From Asticcacaulis sp. ZE23SCel15 (lineage in GTDB: Bacteria; Pseudomonadota; Alphaproteobacteria; Caulobacterales; Caulobacteraceae), in the NCBI RefSeq assembly GCF_030505395.1, contig NZ_CP130044.1, forward strand, positions 2,837,001 through 2,901,000: a stretch of 64,000 nucleotides of DNA, given 5' to 3'. Shown here piece after piece: positions 9,634-18,047 of the stretch; position 1 is the first letter of the stretch, and each line of letters starts with the position of its first letter. Under the pieces are notes generated by a model, which saw only the letters and a program-made list of their open reading frames with translations, did no database searches and was not told the DNA's origin. The translations under genes and the position numbers were made by a program.

Positions 9634-12600
9634 TTAGAACTTAAATCCGGTACGCAGGCTTATGGAGTAGTTTTCATAAGCGTCATACTTCTCGGCTTCG
9701 GCCTCAAGTGCCAGATAGCCATATTCGTTACTGGCAGCGAGCCGGAAGCCAACCACAGGGCTGCCGCCTTCGACATCACCGCCATTCAGCGTGAATGGAT
9801 TTCCAGTGCCGAACCGTGCCGTTGTGTCGGCAATTTCGACTGATACGTTTTGGCGATAACCCACCCAGATTTCAGGCTGGATCAGGGCTTTTCTATTGGC
9901 GCGGCCAAAGAAGACGAGGGCGCTGGCGCTGGCCATGTGGCTGTCACGCGAATCAACCGTCAGATCAAAGCTGGACCCGCCGCCGGTTTCGGTGCGTTCA
10001 TCTTCGTTTAGAGCGTAAAAGTCGACGGCGACTTGCGGACGCATGGATATCGGCCCCAATGAGGTTTCATAGGATGCCCCAATGTTGCCGGAGTAGCTGA
10101 TGCCGCTCCAGTCGGCTTCAGCGACCATGACTTTCTGGGCGCTGATCAACTCACGCTTTGAGTTAAAGGTTGCGCGCCCAATACCGGCGCTGGCCCAGGC
10201 CTTGAAGTTTTCGTTATATAAACGCCAGTAGCCGCCAACGCTAATGTCAGAAGTTGATGAGGTTTCGTTCGCTGCCGCAAAGGTATCTTCGGGCGTAGTG
10301 GTCGTATAGGCGACATAAACGCCGACCGCCTGATTGCCCATTAAGCCGCGTTCGGCACCACCGGCAAAGGCAAAGCCGGTTGATGTGAAGCCTGTGGTTT
10401 CGGCCCGTTCACGCTCCATATGGAAGCCGTATTCCTGAAGCCAGTATTGCGTCTCACCATCCGACGGCAGGAAGGATTGCCGCGCCAGAGAGTGGGTGAG
10501 GGCTTCGTGACCCTTCGACAGGGTGAGCAGGGCTTCACCCGAATAGTCGGGCAAGAAGGCGGAATAGATTTCATTGAAGCTGTTAGGGTTGGTTTGAGCC
10601 AGCAATGCCAGTTGAGTGGCCGCATCCGTCTGAGCCGCCGTCAGAACCGCGTCCATTGCGCTATATTCATTGACGGACAGTCCGGATTTGCTTTGGGTCT
10701 TCAGCCTGAAGTCGGCATAGAGGTTGGTGTTGGCCGTACCCGTCGATAAGGTGGCGTTATAAAGCCAGGGCACGTTCTGACTCAGCGTGGCCACATCAAG
10801 GTTGGCTATGCTGATGTTGTTGCCGGTCATCACCGTAAACTGTGTCGGTGTTTTGATAATCTCTGTCAGGGACAACAGCACTTTAGCGCCGCTGTCGATG
10901 GTGGTTGTACCGGTATTTATCAGCAATGGCGTTGTGGCTGCGTCGGGATTAAGTACCAGATAAAGCTCTGATTTCGCCCCAAGATGCAGGGACGATAGAT
11001 TTACTTGCGATCCGCCAGTAAGACCCAGTCGGGCTTCGGCCACATCAAGTGCGACGGTTCCGCTGCCAGTGATTTTTCCAAGAACAATGGCTTTCTTGTC
11101 GAGTAGCATGGTGTTGCTACCAGCCCCGAAGTCGATATTGCCAAGGATCTGACCGCCATTAATCGTGACCGAATCGTTTCCGGCACCCAGCAGGATATCG
11201 CCTTGGATGAAGGGGGCGGCGACCGTGTCGTCATCGGGCTTGGTATCGGTTTGAACCAAGGTGAGGCCCGCCGAGTTGGTACGGGTATCAATAGCTATGC
11301 CACGATTGACGGCTGTATCAGCCACACCGTCATTGTTTTCGTCGGCGGGGACAGTGACTGAGGTAATGAAACCTGTGTTTGTAAAGCTGGTCAGGGTATT
11401 TGAGGTGTCACGGACACCGATTGCGCTGGCGGTTGTACCAGCGCCGGTAGCCGAAATAGTGCCGCTGTTGGAAAAGGCGGGTACGGTGGCACCTGCGGCG
11501 ATGTCGACCACAATCGCGCTGTTGTTATTCAGCGTCGTTGTTGTGGCCCGCATGGTGCCTGAGTTGACGAAGTTGGCGACATTGGCCCCGCTCAGCAGGG
11601 AAATACCTGTTGCATTACCTTTTGTGCCGACAGCCGTGATATTGCCTTGAATTGACAGGCCGTTTTGCAGGGTCACATTATGCCCGAGGCCGCCAATTTG
11701 AATGGCGGTCGCATTGACGTCTTTATAGAGGCCCGCGGCGTTGACATTGCCTTTGACGACCAGACCGTAGCTGTCGGTTGCTTTGGCGGTGACGACGCCG
11801 TTGAGCGTAATGTCCTGAGTGGCCGAGCCAATAAGCAGGGCAGGCGCGCCGCCATATTGCGTCAGGTTGGCCGTCGTCTGATTGGCGTCAAGCGTACCAT
11901 CGCCATCAATGTCGGTATTGGTGGCGTCGGCAGTTACGGTCGAGTTTAGCAGGAGGCCCTTAGACAGGTTACCTGAAATGCTGACCAGCGGGCCGGATTG
12001 ATAAAGGTCGTCCGGATCAAGCAAGGCCAGTTGGGCATCGCTCAAGGTGGAGGTGAACCGATAACCGGTGCCCGCCATGGTGCCGTCGAGAATCACAGAG
12101 CCGCTGACGTTGCCGCTCAGATTTAAAGCCGAAGCGTTTCGGCCAAGTGCATTGACTGTACCGCTGACATAGACATTGCCGGTGACATTATTTTCAATCG
12201 AGATGCCTTTAGTGTCGGTACCTGCCGCGGCTATGGCGCCATCAAAGCTGAAATTACCAACTTGAGGAGCTTCCAGACGGATGCCGTAGGATTGATTCCC
12301 CTCAATAGTAATCGTTGAACCACTGGTGACTTCGATCTTACCGGCAAAAGGTGTGGTTCCGGTAAGGCGTATGCCATAACGGCCGGTGCCAGTCGCAAAT
12401 TCTCCGTCGACAAAATCATCATCGTCGGTTGTCGAATCTGCTGGCGTATAATTGTCCGTGACCGTGATATTCGACTTTACCGAGACTTCGCCGGTCGTGC
12501 CGCCGTTGATAAGAATGCCGGTCGAATTGTCTGCGGAGGCAGACATGTTGATGGCACCTTCGGTCGTAACTTTATTATTAGAATTTAGGGTTATGGCTGT

Positions 12601-12795
12601 GCCGCTGGCCAGCTTAATCGAGCCTGCGGCCGCGATTTTCACGTCATCAGCCGCACCGCTATTGGCGGTAGAGGTGGCAATGGGCGTTGTGCGCTCAGTG
12701 GTTATGCTGGTCTCGGCTGACGCCGTATGAGCGGATATACCCGCGGCCAGAATCAGGCCGATGGCTGTGGCGTTGCGAAGGTGTGATTTACGCAT
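9634..12795 (-). CDS. Large autotransporter (type Va secretion) outer-membrane protein
   Basis: A 1053-residue protein built as signal peptide, repetitive passenger and C-terminal beta-barrel. The Sec signal is residues 1-27, cleaved after HTASA. The passenger (about 30-770) is rich in Gly, Asn, Thr and Val with recurring GNVSGSV/NNVTGNV-type turns, which indicates a right-handed beta-helix. The last ~270 residues carry the autotransporter barrel signature (alternating aromatic strands such as VGVYVAY and GYWRLY) and end in Phe (SLRTGFKF), the outer-membrane insertion signal. There are almost no Cys residues. The passenger gives no enzyme motif, so its role (adhesion, surface coat) is open. 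The gene stands alone between a terminator and tRNA genes. Confidence 0.9.
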   Translation of the reverse strand: MRKSHLRNATAIGLILAAGISAHTASAETSITTERTTPIATSTANSGAADDVKIAAAGSIKLASGTAITLNSNNKVTTEGAINMSASADNSTGILINGGTTGEVSVKSNITVTDNYTPADSTTDDDDFVDGEFATGTGRYGIRLTGTTPFAGKIEVTSGSTITIEGNQSYGIRLEAPQVGNFSFDGAIAAAGTDTKGISIENNVTGNVYVSGTVNALGRNASALNLSGNVSGSVILDGTMAGTGYRFTSTLSDAQLALLDPDDLYQSGPLVSISGNLSKGLLLNSTVTADATNTDIDGDGTLDANQTTANLTQYGGAPALLIGSATQDITLNGVVTAKATDSYGLVVKGNVNAAGLYKDVNATAIQIGGLGHNVTLQNGLSIQGNITAVGTKGNATGISLLSGANVANFVNSGTMRATTTTLNNNSAIVVDIAAGATVPAFSNSGTISATGAGTTASAIGVRDTSNTLTSFTNTGFITSVTVPADENNDGVADTAVNRGIAIDTRTNSAGLTLVQTDTKPDDDTVAAPFIQGDILLGAGNDSVTINGGQILGNIDFGAGSNTMLLDKKAIVLGKITGSGTVALDVAEARLGLTGGSQVNLSSLHLGAKSELYLVLNPDAATTPLLINTGTTTIDSGAKVLLSLTEIIKTPTQFTVMTGNNISIANLDVATLSQNVPWLYNATLSTGTANTNLYADFRLKTQSKSGLSVNEYSAMDAVLTAAQTDAATQLALLAQTNPNSFNEIYSAFLPDYSGEALLTLSKGHEALTHSLARQSFLPSDGETQYWLQEYGFHMERERAETTGFTSTGFAFAGGAERGLMGNQAVGVYVAYTTTTPEDTFAAANETSSTSDISVGGYWRLYNENFKAWASAGIGRATFNSKRELISAQKVMVAEADWSGISYSGNIGASYETSLGPISMRPQVAVDFYALNEDERTETGGGSSFDLTVDSRDSHMASASALVFFGRANRKALIQPEIWVGYRQNVSVEIADTTARFGTGNPFTLNGGDVEGGSPVVGFRLAASNEYGYLALEAEAEKYDAYENYSISLRTGFKF

Positions 12796-13031
12796 CTGGC
12801 TACTTTCAGAAGAGTCGGAAACAGAGCCATGGGCCCGGTGGAGGTCTGATTATTTTATGAAAACTGGGGAATACGCTTTACCTGGCGGAGGCAGCCCACA
12901 TGTCGATACCGTTACATTGTGTTGGTGATGCCTCAAAAACCGAATTTGCGGCGAACATTGGCACGAATGTGGGCTTTTATATGTCAGTTGGGAAAAATTG
13001 CAAATCCGTTGCGACGGGAAGCGTCTAAACG
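12796..13031. other. Non-coding leader of the autotransporter gene
   Basis: Together with the hairpins up to 13113 this is a gene-free stretch of about 318 bp. It should hold the autotransporter promoter, since the gene is monocistronic, but I cannot point to a convincing -35/-10 pair. No ORF or RNA gene was recognised. Confidence 0.5.
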
Positions 13032-13064
13032 AAAAAAAACCGCAAGGCTTTGTGCCTGCGGTTT
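13032..13064 (-). terminator. Intrinsic terminator for the tRNA-Asp pair
   Basis: On the minus strand, arms pairing 13037-13044 with 13057-13064 (AAACCGCA/TGCGGTTT) plus an inner GGC/GCC extension are followed by eight consecutive T. It lies about 50 bp downstream of the tRNA-Asp genes and prevents read-through into the autotransporter. Confidence 0.88.
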
Positions 13065-13095
13065 GCGATACATAGGATATTAAAAGAGATGCGGA

Positions 13096-13117
13096 GCCAC
13101 TTAAAATCTTAAGTGGC
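13096..13117 (-). repeat. Inverted repeat spanning the 3' end of the first tRNA-Asp
   Basis: Arms GCCACTTAA (13096-13104) and TTAAGTGGC (13109-13117) are perfectly complementary. The right arm includes the CCA end of the tRNA at 13114-13116. In the precursor RNA the trailer could pair with the 3' terminus. Confidence 0.7.
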
Positions 13118-13190
13118 GCGAGTGACGGGACTCGAACCCGCGACCCTCGGCGTGACAGGCCGATACTCTAACCAACTGAGCTACACCCGC
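13114..13190 (-). tRNA. tRNA-Asp (anticodon GUC), copy 1
   Basis: A 77-nt cloverleaf on the minus strand with encoded CCA. The acceptor is GCGGGTG/CACTCGC with discriminator G, the anticodon loop is CTGTCAC and the T loop is TTCGAAC. It is identical over its full length to the copy at 13251-13327, 60 bp away. Confidence 0.97.
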
Positions 13191-13250
13191 ATCCCTAATG
13201 TCCTGCGTAAACCTGAATTTCAGAAGCGGTTGCCACCTATGTGAAATAAG

Positions 13251-13327
13251 TGGCGCGAGTGACGGGACTCGAACCCGCGACCCTCGGCGTGACAGGCCGA
13301 TACTCTAACCAACTGAGCTACACCCGC
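13251..13327 (-). tRNA. tRNA-Asp (anticodon GUC), copy 2
   Basis: Identical to the neighbouring tRNA-Asp, with encoded CCA. It is upstream on the minus strand, so both are probably cut from one transcript ending at the hairpin near 13032-13064. The trailer again contains a GCCAC that can pair with GTGGC at the CCA end. Confidence 0.97.
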
Positions 13328-13570
13328 ATTCTGAAATTCTAGTTTCTCGATAAAGCAGTGTGGCCGAGATTTTAAGGTCTGGCAACCCTGCCCTGTCAGG
13401 AGGTGCGCTAGATAGTTCGGGCGAGGGGGCGGTGTCAAGCGCCGAGTTTCTGAAATGCTCTAAATTTTGAAATGGCTGTGGAAGGTTGATTGCAAAATGC
13501 GATTAATTCTCAATAGCTTTTAAAAATAACGCAAAAATCAAAAAACACGCAATTTGATCCTTTTGAGTGT

Positions 13571-13599
13571 TTGCCGCGGTGCGAAGGTTGGTCTAATAC
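13571..13599 (+). promoter_or_regulatory. Candidate housekeeping promoter of the nuo operon
   Basis: TTGCCG (13571-13576) and TAATAC (13594-13599) are spaced 17 bp. The -10 context TCTAATAC matches most positions of the Caulobacter GCTANAWC type. A start near 13606 would leave a leader of about 60 nt before nuoA. The remaining gene-free DNA from 13328 to 13570 is AT-rich, and I see no other element in it. Confidence 0.5.
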
Positions 13600-13668
13600 G
13601 CTTCTTGATTCCAGCCGTCCTTAAGGTGTAACAGCACTTTTAGATAAAGGACTCATTTGAGGTTTCCG

Positions 13669-14046
13669 ATGAACGCGCTTTTGCTGCAATATCTTCCGGT
13701 CATCATTTTCATGGGTATCGCTGCCGTTTTAGGGCTTGGCTTTATCGTTGCGGCGCTGGTTCTGGCGCCCAAGGCGCCTGATACCGAAAAGCTGTCGGCC
13801 TATGAATGTGGGTTTAATGCCTTTGATAGTGCACGTCAGAAGTTTGATGTGCGGTTTTATCTGGTTTCGATTCTGTTCATTATTTTTGACCTGGAAGTCG
13901 CGTTTCTCTTTCCGTGGGCTGTGTCGATGTTTGATTTGCCGCAAGCCGGTATGGAGTTTGCCTTTTGGTCGATGATGTCTTTTCTGACCATTCTGACTGT
14001 TGGCTTTATTTATGAGTGGAAAAAAGGAGCCCTGGAATGGGAGTAG
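13669..14046 (+). CDS. nuoA: NADH-quinone oxidoreductase subunit A
   Basis: A membrane-arm subunit of complex I with three transmembrane helices in 125 residues. The conserved loop [40 protein letters not shown] is present; it lines the quinone/E-channel region. I start at the ATG at 13669, which has GAGG 6 nt upstream. An in-frame TTG at 13657 overlaps that Shine-Dalgarno and is unlikely. It is the first gene of the operon and its stop overlaps nuoB by 10 nt. Confidence 0.97.
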   Translation: MNALLLQYLPVIIFMGIAAVLGLGFIVAALVLAPKAPDTEKLSAYECGFNAFDSARQKFDVRFYLVSILFIIFDLEVAFLFPWAVSMFDLPQAGMEFAFWSMMSFLTILTVGFIYEWKKGALEWE

Positions 14047-14654
14047 ACCTTTCCAATACAGGCCTGATTTCAACGTCGGGGCAGCCTTTGTCCTCTGGGC
14101 AACCTTTGACAGCGGGTATGGCGGCGCGGTCGCGCGTTGAGGGCTACAACCCCGACATCCACGATAAGTTTTTCGAGCAGGTCTCGGCTGAACTGAGCGA
14201 AAAAGGTTTTCTGGTCGCTGCGGCCGATGATGTCATCACCTGGGCGCGTACCGGTTCTCTGATGTGGATGACATTTGGCCTAGCCTGTTGCGCGGTTGAA
14301 ATGATGCAGGCGTCTATGCCGCGTTATGACATGGAGCGCTTCGGGATGGCGCCGCGCGCATCACCACGCCAATCCGACCTTATGATCGTAGCGGGCACCT
14401 TGACCAACAAGATGGCGCCGGCGCTGCGTAAGGTGTACGACCAGATGCCTGATCCGCGCTATGTGCTGTCGATGGGCAGTTGCGCCAACGGTGGCGGCTA
14501 TTACCACTACAGCTATTCGGTCGTTCGTGGTTGTGACCGGGTTGTGCCGGTTGATGTCTATGTGCCCGGTTGCCCGCCATCGGCTGAGGCTCTGTTGTAC
14601 GGCCTCCTGCAGTTGCAGAAGAAGATTCGCCGTAACGGCACGATCGCACGATAA
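14037..14654 (+). CDS. nuoB: NADH-quinone oxidoreductase subunit B
   Basis: The peripheral-arm subunit that binds the terminal [4Fe-4S] cluster N2 next to the quinone site. Cluster ligands are seen in [10 protein letters not shown], in [23 protein letters not shown] and in [16 protein letters not shown]. The ATG at 14037 lies inside the end of nuoA (10-nt overlap) and has GGAG about 8 nt upstream, giving 205 residues. The frame is open a few codons further up but would run through nuoA. Tight coupling to nuoA and nuoC is evident. Confidence 0.97.
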   Translation: MGVDLSNTGLISTSGQPLSSGQPLTAGMAARSRVEGYNPDIHDKFFEQVSAELSEKGFLVAAADDVITWARTGSLMWMTFGLACCAVEMMQASMPRYDMERFGMAPRASPRQSDLMIVAGTLTNKMAPALRKVYDQMPDPRYVLSMGSCANGGGYYHYSYSVVRGCDRVVPVDVYVPGCPPSAEALLYGLLQLQKKIRRNGTIAR

Positions 14655-14666
14655 GAGGAGGGTGTT

Positions 14667-15272
14667 ATGTCATTAGAAAAACTGAATGCACTCACCGAAC
14701 GCGCCAAGGCCGATTTCAAGGATGGCGTGCTGGATGTGGCGTTCGCTTACGGTGAACTGACGCTGACGGTTGAGCGTGAGCGCATTATTGAGATCATGGC
14801 CAAGCTGAAAGACGGCGAACATTATCGTTTTCATCAGCTTATTGATCTAACGGGCGTGGATTACCCTAAGCGCGATCTTCGCTTTGATGTCGTGTATCAT
14901 CTTTTGTCGCTGACCCAGAACCTTCGTATCCGGGTGAAGGTCATGACCGATGAAGTCGTTCCGGTAGCCAGTCTTCGTGAAATCTATCCCAATGCCGATT
15001 GGTATGAGCGCGAAGCCTTTGATATGTATGGAATTTTGTTCGCCAATCATCCGGATTTACGCCGTTTGCTGACGGATTACGGTTTTGAAGGCCACCCGCT
15101 GCGCAAGGATTTCCCGATGACCGGGCATGTCGAGGTGCGTTACGACGAAGCACAAAAGCGTGTGGTTTATGAACCTGTAAAACTGGTTCAGGAGTTCCGC
15201 AAATTTGACTTTATGTCTCCGTGGGAGGGCGCGTCCTATGTCCTGCCGGGGGATGAGAAGGCCAGTAGCTAA
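14667..15272 (+). CDS. nuoC: NADH-quinone oxidoreductase subunit C
   Basis: The 201-residue 30-kDa-type peripheral subunit, separate from NuoD as in most alphaproteobacteria and mitochondria. The diagnostic run is [46 protein letters not shown], which packs against NuoD near the quinone cavity. Its start has GAGGAGG a few nt upstream. In a minimal operon nuoD would follow directly, but here a membrane-protein gene and a hairpin intervene. Confidence 0.97.
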   Translation: MSLEKLNALTERAKADFKDGVLDVAFAYGELTLTVERERIIEIMAKLKDGEHYRFHQLIDLTGVDYPKRDLRFDVVYHLLSLTQNLRIRVKVMTDEVVPVASLREIYPNADWYEREAFDMYGILFANHPDLRRLLTDYGFEGHPLRKDFPMTGHVEVRYDEAQKRVVYEPVKLVQEFRKFDFMSPWEGASYVLPGDEKASS

Positions 15273-15306
15273 ATAAGCAGCTAGACAACCTGAAACGGGG
15301 GGCGTT

Positions 15307-15696
15307 GTGGGTAGATTTAAATCGGTTCGGTCGGCGGTAAAGTTTTTCGCCGTCAGTTTGTCGGCGGCATATCTGTTTACCATCGGCATGAAATTGACCG
15401 GCTGGTTTACGCGCTCTCCGGACATACCGGATGAGGGCATGGCGACGACGGGGATGTCGATCATCGTCGGTGTGGCGATATTGATTTTTGGGGCTGCGGT
15501 GCGGCGCTTTACGGCGGCTGAAACGCAGGCCGCACTTTTGGGGGCTTCGGCCGTGCTTCTGGCAACGCCAGTGGTGCAGTTGGTGACGACGCATAGTTTT
15601 GATTTGTCGATGCTGGTGGTTTCCGGTTTTGGCATCATTACTCTGGTGGCGGGGCTGCTCGTGGCATTGACGCGCAGACCGACGCTGGATGAGTAA
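15307..15696 (+). CDS. Four-helix membrane protein of unknown function inside the nuo operon
   Basis: A 129-residue product not recognised as a complex I subunit. Four hydrophobic helices are visible (about 11-32, 46-65, 73-92 and 102-122) with short polar loops (RSPDIPDEG; RRFTAAE) and a charged C-terminus. It starts with GTG preceded by a G-rich run. The gene is co-directional, 34 nt after nuoC and 61 nt before nuoD, and a terminator-like hairpin follows its stop. Placement suggests a complex I assembly or accessory role, but this rests on context only. No cofactor motif or Cys is present. Confidence 0.75.
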   Translation: MGRFKSVRSAVKFFAVSLSAAYLFTIGMKLTGWFTRSPDIPDEGMATTGMSIIVGVAILIFGAAVRRFTAAETQAALLGASAVLLATPVVQLVTTHSFDLSMLVVSGFGIITLVAGLLVALTRRPTLDE

Positions 15697-15709
15697 ATTT
15701 CGCGGAAAC

Positions 15710-15730
15710 GCCGGTTTAAACCGGCTTTTT
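15710..15730 (+). terminator. Terminator-like hairpin between the four-helix gene and nuoD
   Basis: The perfect palindrome GCCGGTTTAAACCGGC (15710-15725) can fold as a 6-bp stem with a TTAA loop and is followed by five T. It lies inside the nuo operon, 13 nt after a stop codon, so it may give partial termination or mark an mRNA processing end rather than end the operon. Confidence 0.6.
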
Positions 15731-15757
15731 CGGGTAGTGGGATAGAAGGATGTGATC

Positions 15758-16990
15758 ATGGCGGATGATGTGAAGCCACAGAGCGATCTCAAGAGCGAGC
15801 TTACGCGTCAGAGCTTTGACGATCGCAAGTTCACGATCAATTTCGGTCCCCAGCACCCGGCGGCTCACGGCGTTTTACGTCTGGTGCTTGATCTTGACGG
15901 TGAAGTCGTTGAGCGCGTCGACCCGCACATCGGCCTGCTGCATCGCGGCACCGAAAAGCTGATGGAATATCGCACCTATTTGCAAAACATTCCGTATTTT
16001 GACCGTCTTGATTATGTCGCCCCGATGAATCAGGAGCATGCCTTCTGCCTGGCAATCGAAAAGCTTCTAGGCGTTGACGTGCCTAAGCGTGCGCAATTAA
16101 TTCGAGTATTGTTCTCTGAAATCGGCCGTGTTCTGAACCATCTTCTGAACATCACCACTCAGGCCATGGACGTCGGCGCGCTGACGCCGCCGCTGTGGGG
16201 CTTTGAAGAGCGTGAAAAGCTGATGGTGTTCTATGAGCGCGCTTGCGGGGCGCGTCTGCACGCCAACTACTTCCGTCCCGGCGGCGTCCATCAGGATCTG
16301 ACGCCTGAACTGATCGATGATATAGAGCAGTGGTGCAAAGAGTTCCCGCGCGCCCTGAACGATATCGAATCTCTGGTGACCGAGAACCGTATCTTCAAGC
16401 AACGCAACGTCGATATCGGCGTGGTTTCGGTTCAGGAAGCGTTCGACTGGGGCTTCTCCGGCGTCATGATCCGTGGCTCAGGCGTTGAATGGGATCTGCG
16501 TAAGTCGCAACCCTATGAATGCTATGACGAACTCGATTTTGATATCGTGATCGGAAAGAACGGTGACTGCTGGGATCGCTATCTGTGCCGTGTCGAAGAA
16601 ATGCGGGTTTCGGTTAGCCTGATGCAGCAGTGCATCGATAAACTTCGGGTTACGCCGGGCGACGTTCTGTCTACCGACCATAAGATTACGCCGCCGCGTC
16701 GCGCCGAAATGAAAAACTCGATGGAAGCGCTAATCCATCACTTCAAACTTTATACCGAAGGCTTCAAGACCCCAGAAGGCGAAGTTTATGCCTGCGTCGA
16801 AGCCCCTAAGGGGGAGTTCGGGGTTTATCTGGTGTCGGATGGCACCAACAAGCCTTATAAGTGCAAGATCCGCGCACCGGGCTTTGCCCACCTGCAAGCC
16901 ATGGACTGGATGAACCGCGGTCACATGCTGGCGGACGTGTCAGCCATTCTTGGGTCGCTGGATATCGTGTTCGGTGAGGTTGACCGCTGA
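15758..16990 (+). CDS. nuoD: NADH-quinone oxidoreductase subunit D
   Basis: The 49-kDa peripheral subunit that forms the quinone pocket with NuoB. Motifs are [40 protein letters not shown] and [20 protein letters not shown], with the C-terminal end [14 protein letters not shown] typical of the family. I start at the ATG at 15758, which has GAAGGA 7 nt upstream. A GTG two codons earlier is less well spaced. The product is 410 residues, a normal length. Its stop overlaps the next ATG by 1 nt (TGATG), coupling it to the following small membrane gene. Confidence 0.97.
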   Translation: MADDVKPQSDLKSELTRQSFDDRKFTINFGPQHPAAHGVLRLVLDLDGEVVERVDPHIGLLHRGTEKLMEYRTYLQNIPYFDRLDYVAPMNQEHAFCLAIEKLLGVDVPKRAQLIRVLFSEIGRVLNHLLNITTQAMDVGALTPPLWGFEEREKLMVFYERACGARLHANYFRPGGVHQDLTPELIDDIEQWCKEFPRALNDIESLVTENRIFKQRNVDIGVVSVQEAFDWGFSGVMIRGSGVEWDLRKSQPYECYDELDFDIVIGKNGDCWDRYLCRVEEMRVSVSLMQQCIDKLRVTPGDVLSTDHKITPPRRAEMKNSMEALIHHFKLYTEGFKTPEGEVYACVEAPKGEFGVYLVSDGTNKPYKCKIRAPGFAHLQAMDWMNRGHMLADVSAILGSLDIVFGEVDR

Positions 16991-17346
16991 TGAATATCTG
17001 GTTGGCTTTCGCGCTGTCATTTGGCTTTCTGGCGGTCGCAGTGTATCTGCGTTACCTGCTGGCCAAGGCGGCCTGGTCGTATCACCCTGATGGCGCAAAA
17101 GGATATCTCAAGGATATTCTGCTTGAGACGATTGTGTCATATGCACCGATGCTCGCGATCATTTTCTCTGTGCGTCTCTATATCGAATTTAATCCGCAAG
17201 ATGCCGGATCACCTCTGGTCATGGGATCTATCGCCGTGGCTGTGGTATCCATGCTTCTGGCCAAGCGTCTGCCGTTTGTAAAGACTGCCAGCCAGCGCAT
17301 GATGAAGGCGCGCTCCGACCGTTGGGAGGCTGCGGCTAAGCAATGA
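16990..17346 (+). CDS. Three-helix membrane protein of unknown function inside the nuo operon
   Basis: A 118-residue product that does not match any of the 14 core Nuo subunits. Three hydrophobic stretches are visible (about 4-26, 46-66 and 73-92), with a basic C-terminus (KTASQRMMKARSDRWEAAAKQ) that should lie in the cytoplasm. The ATG shares its A with the nuoD stop, so translation is coupled to NuoD. nuoE follows 34 nt later. The position suggests a complex I-linked accessory or assembly factor. This is inference; nothing in the sequence assigns a reaction. Confidence 0.78.
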   Translation: MNIWLAFALSFGFLAVAVYLRYLLAKAAWSYHPDGAKGYLKDILLETIVSYAPMLAIIFSVRLYIEFNPQDAGSPLVMGSIAVAVVSMLLAKRLPFVKTASQRMMKARSDRWEAAAKQ

Positions 17347-17380
17347 TCTGTTTTTTCTTTAATAGTGAGAGAGAGGCCTG

Positions 17381-18046
17381 ATGTCTGTTCGCCGCCTCGC
17401 CAAAGAGCAGCCCGAAAGTTTCGCCTTCAAGCCGGAAACGCTTGAAAAAGCTAACTGGTGGATTGCCAAATACCCTGATAACCGTCGTCAATCGGCGGTC
17501 ATCCCTATTTTGTGGCTGGTCCAAAAGCAGGAAGGCTGGGTCAGTGAACCCGCTATTTCCGCGATCGCCAAGATGCTGGGCATGGCCCAAATCCGCGTTT
17601 ATGAGGTCGCGACCTTCTACACCATGTTCATGCTGGAGCCGGTAGGATCGAGTGCGCTCATTCAGGTGTGCGGCACGACGCCGTGCATGTTGCGTGGTTC
17701 GGATAAGCTGATGGAAGTCTGTAAATCCAAAATCGGTACAAAAGACAAGCTGTCTGCCGACGGTAAATTTACCTGGCAGGAAGTTGAGTGTCTGGGGGCC
17801 TGCACCAATGCGCCGATGGCCCAGATTAATGATTACTTCTACGAAGATTTGACGCCCGAAAATCTGGCGCAGATTATTGATGATTTTGCCGCAGGTAAGT
17901 CGCCCAAAGCAGGGCCTTACAACGGTCGTCACACGTCTGAGCCGATAGGTGGGGCGACGACCTTGCTCGATCCCAAACTTTATGATGGTTCTGCCACCAA
18001 GCCGATTAAAATTCCGAATGCACCCGTTCCGGAGGCAAATGTGTAA
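17381..18046 (+). CDS. nuoE: NADH-quinone oxidoreductase subunit E
   Basis: The 24-kDa subunit of the NADH-dehydrogenase module with a thioredoxin-like [2Fe-2S] domain (cluster N1a). Cluster cysteines appear in [11 protein letters not shown] and in [12 protein letters not shown]. The N-terminal helical part includes [21 protein letters not shown], and the tail after about residue 165 ([16 protein letters not shown]) is a flexible extension common in alphaproteobacteria. At 221 residues it is slightly longer than the E. coli subunit. GAGAGAGG lies just upstream. nuoF begins 1 nt after its stop. Confidence 0.96.
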   Translation: MSVRRLAKEQPESFAFKPETLEKANWWIAKYPDNRRQSAVIPILWLVQKQEGWVSEPAISAIAKMLGMAQIRVYEVATFYTMFMLEPVGSSALIQVCGTTPCMLRGSDKLMEVCKSKIGTKDKLSADGKFTWQEVECLGACTNAPMAQINDYFYEDLTPENLAQIIDDFAAGKSPKAGPYNGRHTSEPIGGATTLLDPKLYDGSATKPIKIPNAPVPEANV

Positions 18047-18047
18047 A

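Noticed and set aside
13220-13438. 72-residue minus-strand frame
   Set aside because: Runs through the second tRNA-Asp gene and yields the familiar GVAQLVRVSACHAEGRGFES artefact.
15057-15792. Two long minus-strand frames across nuoC and the four-helix gene
   Set aside because: Both are Arg/His/Pro-rich and antisense to genes with clear family motifs or membrane character.
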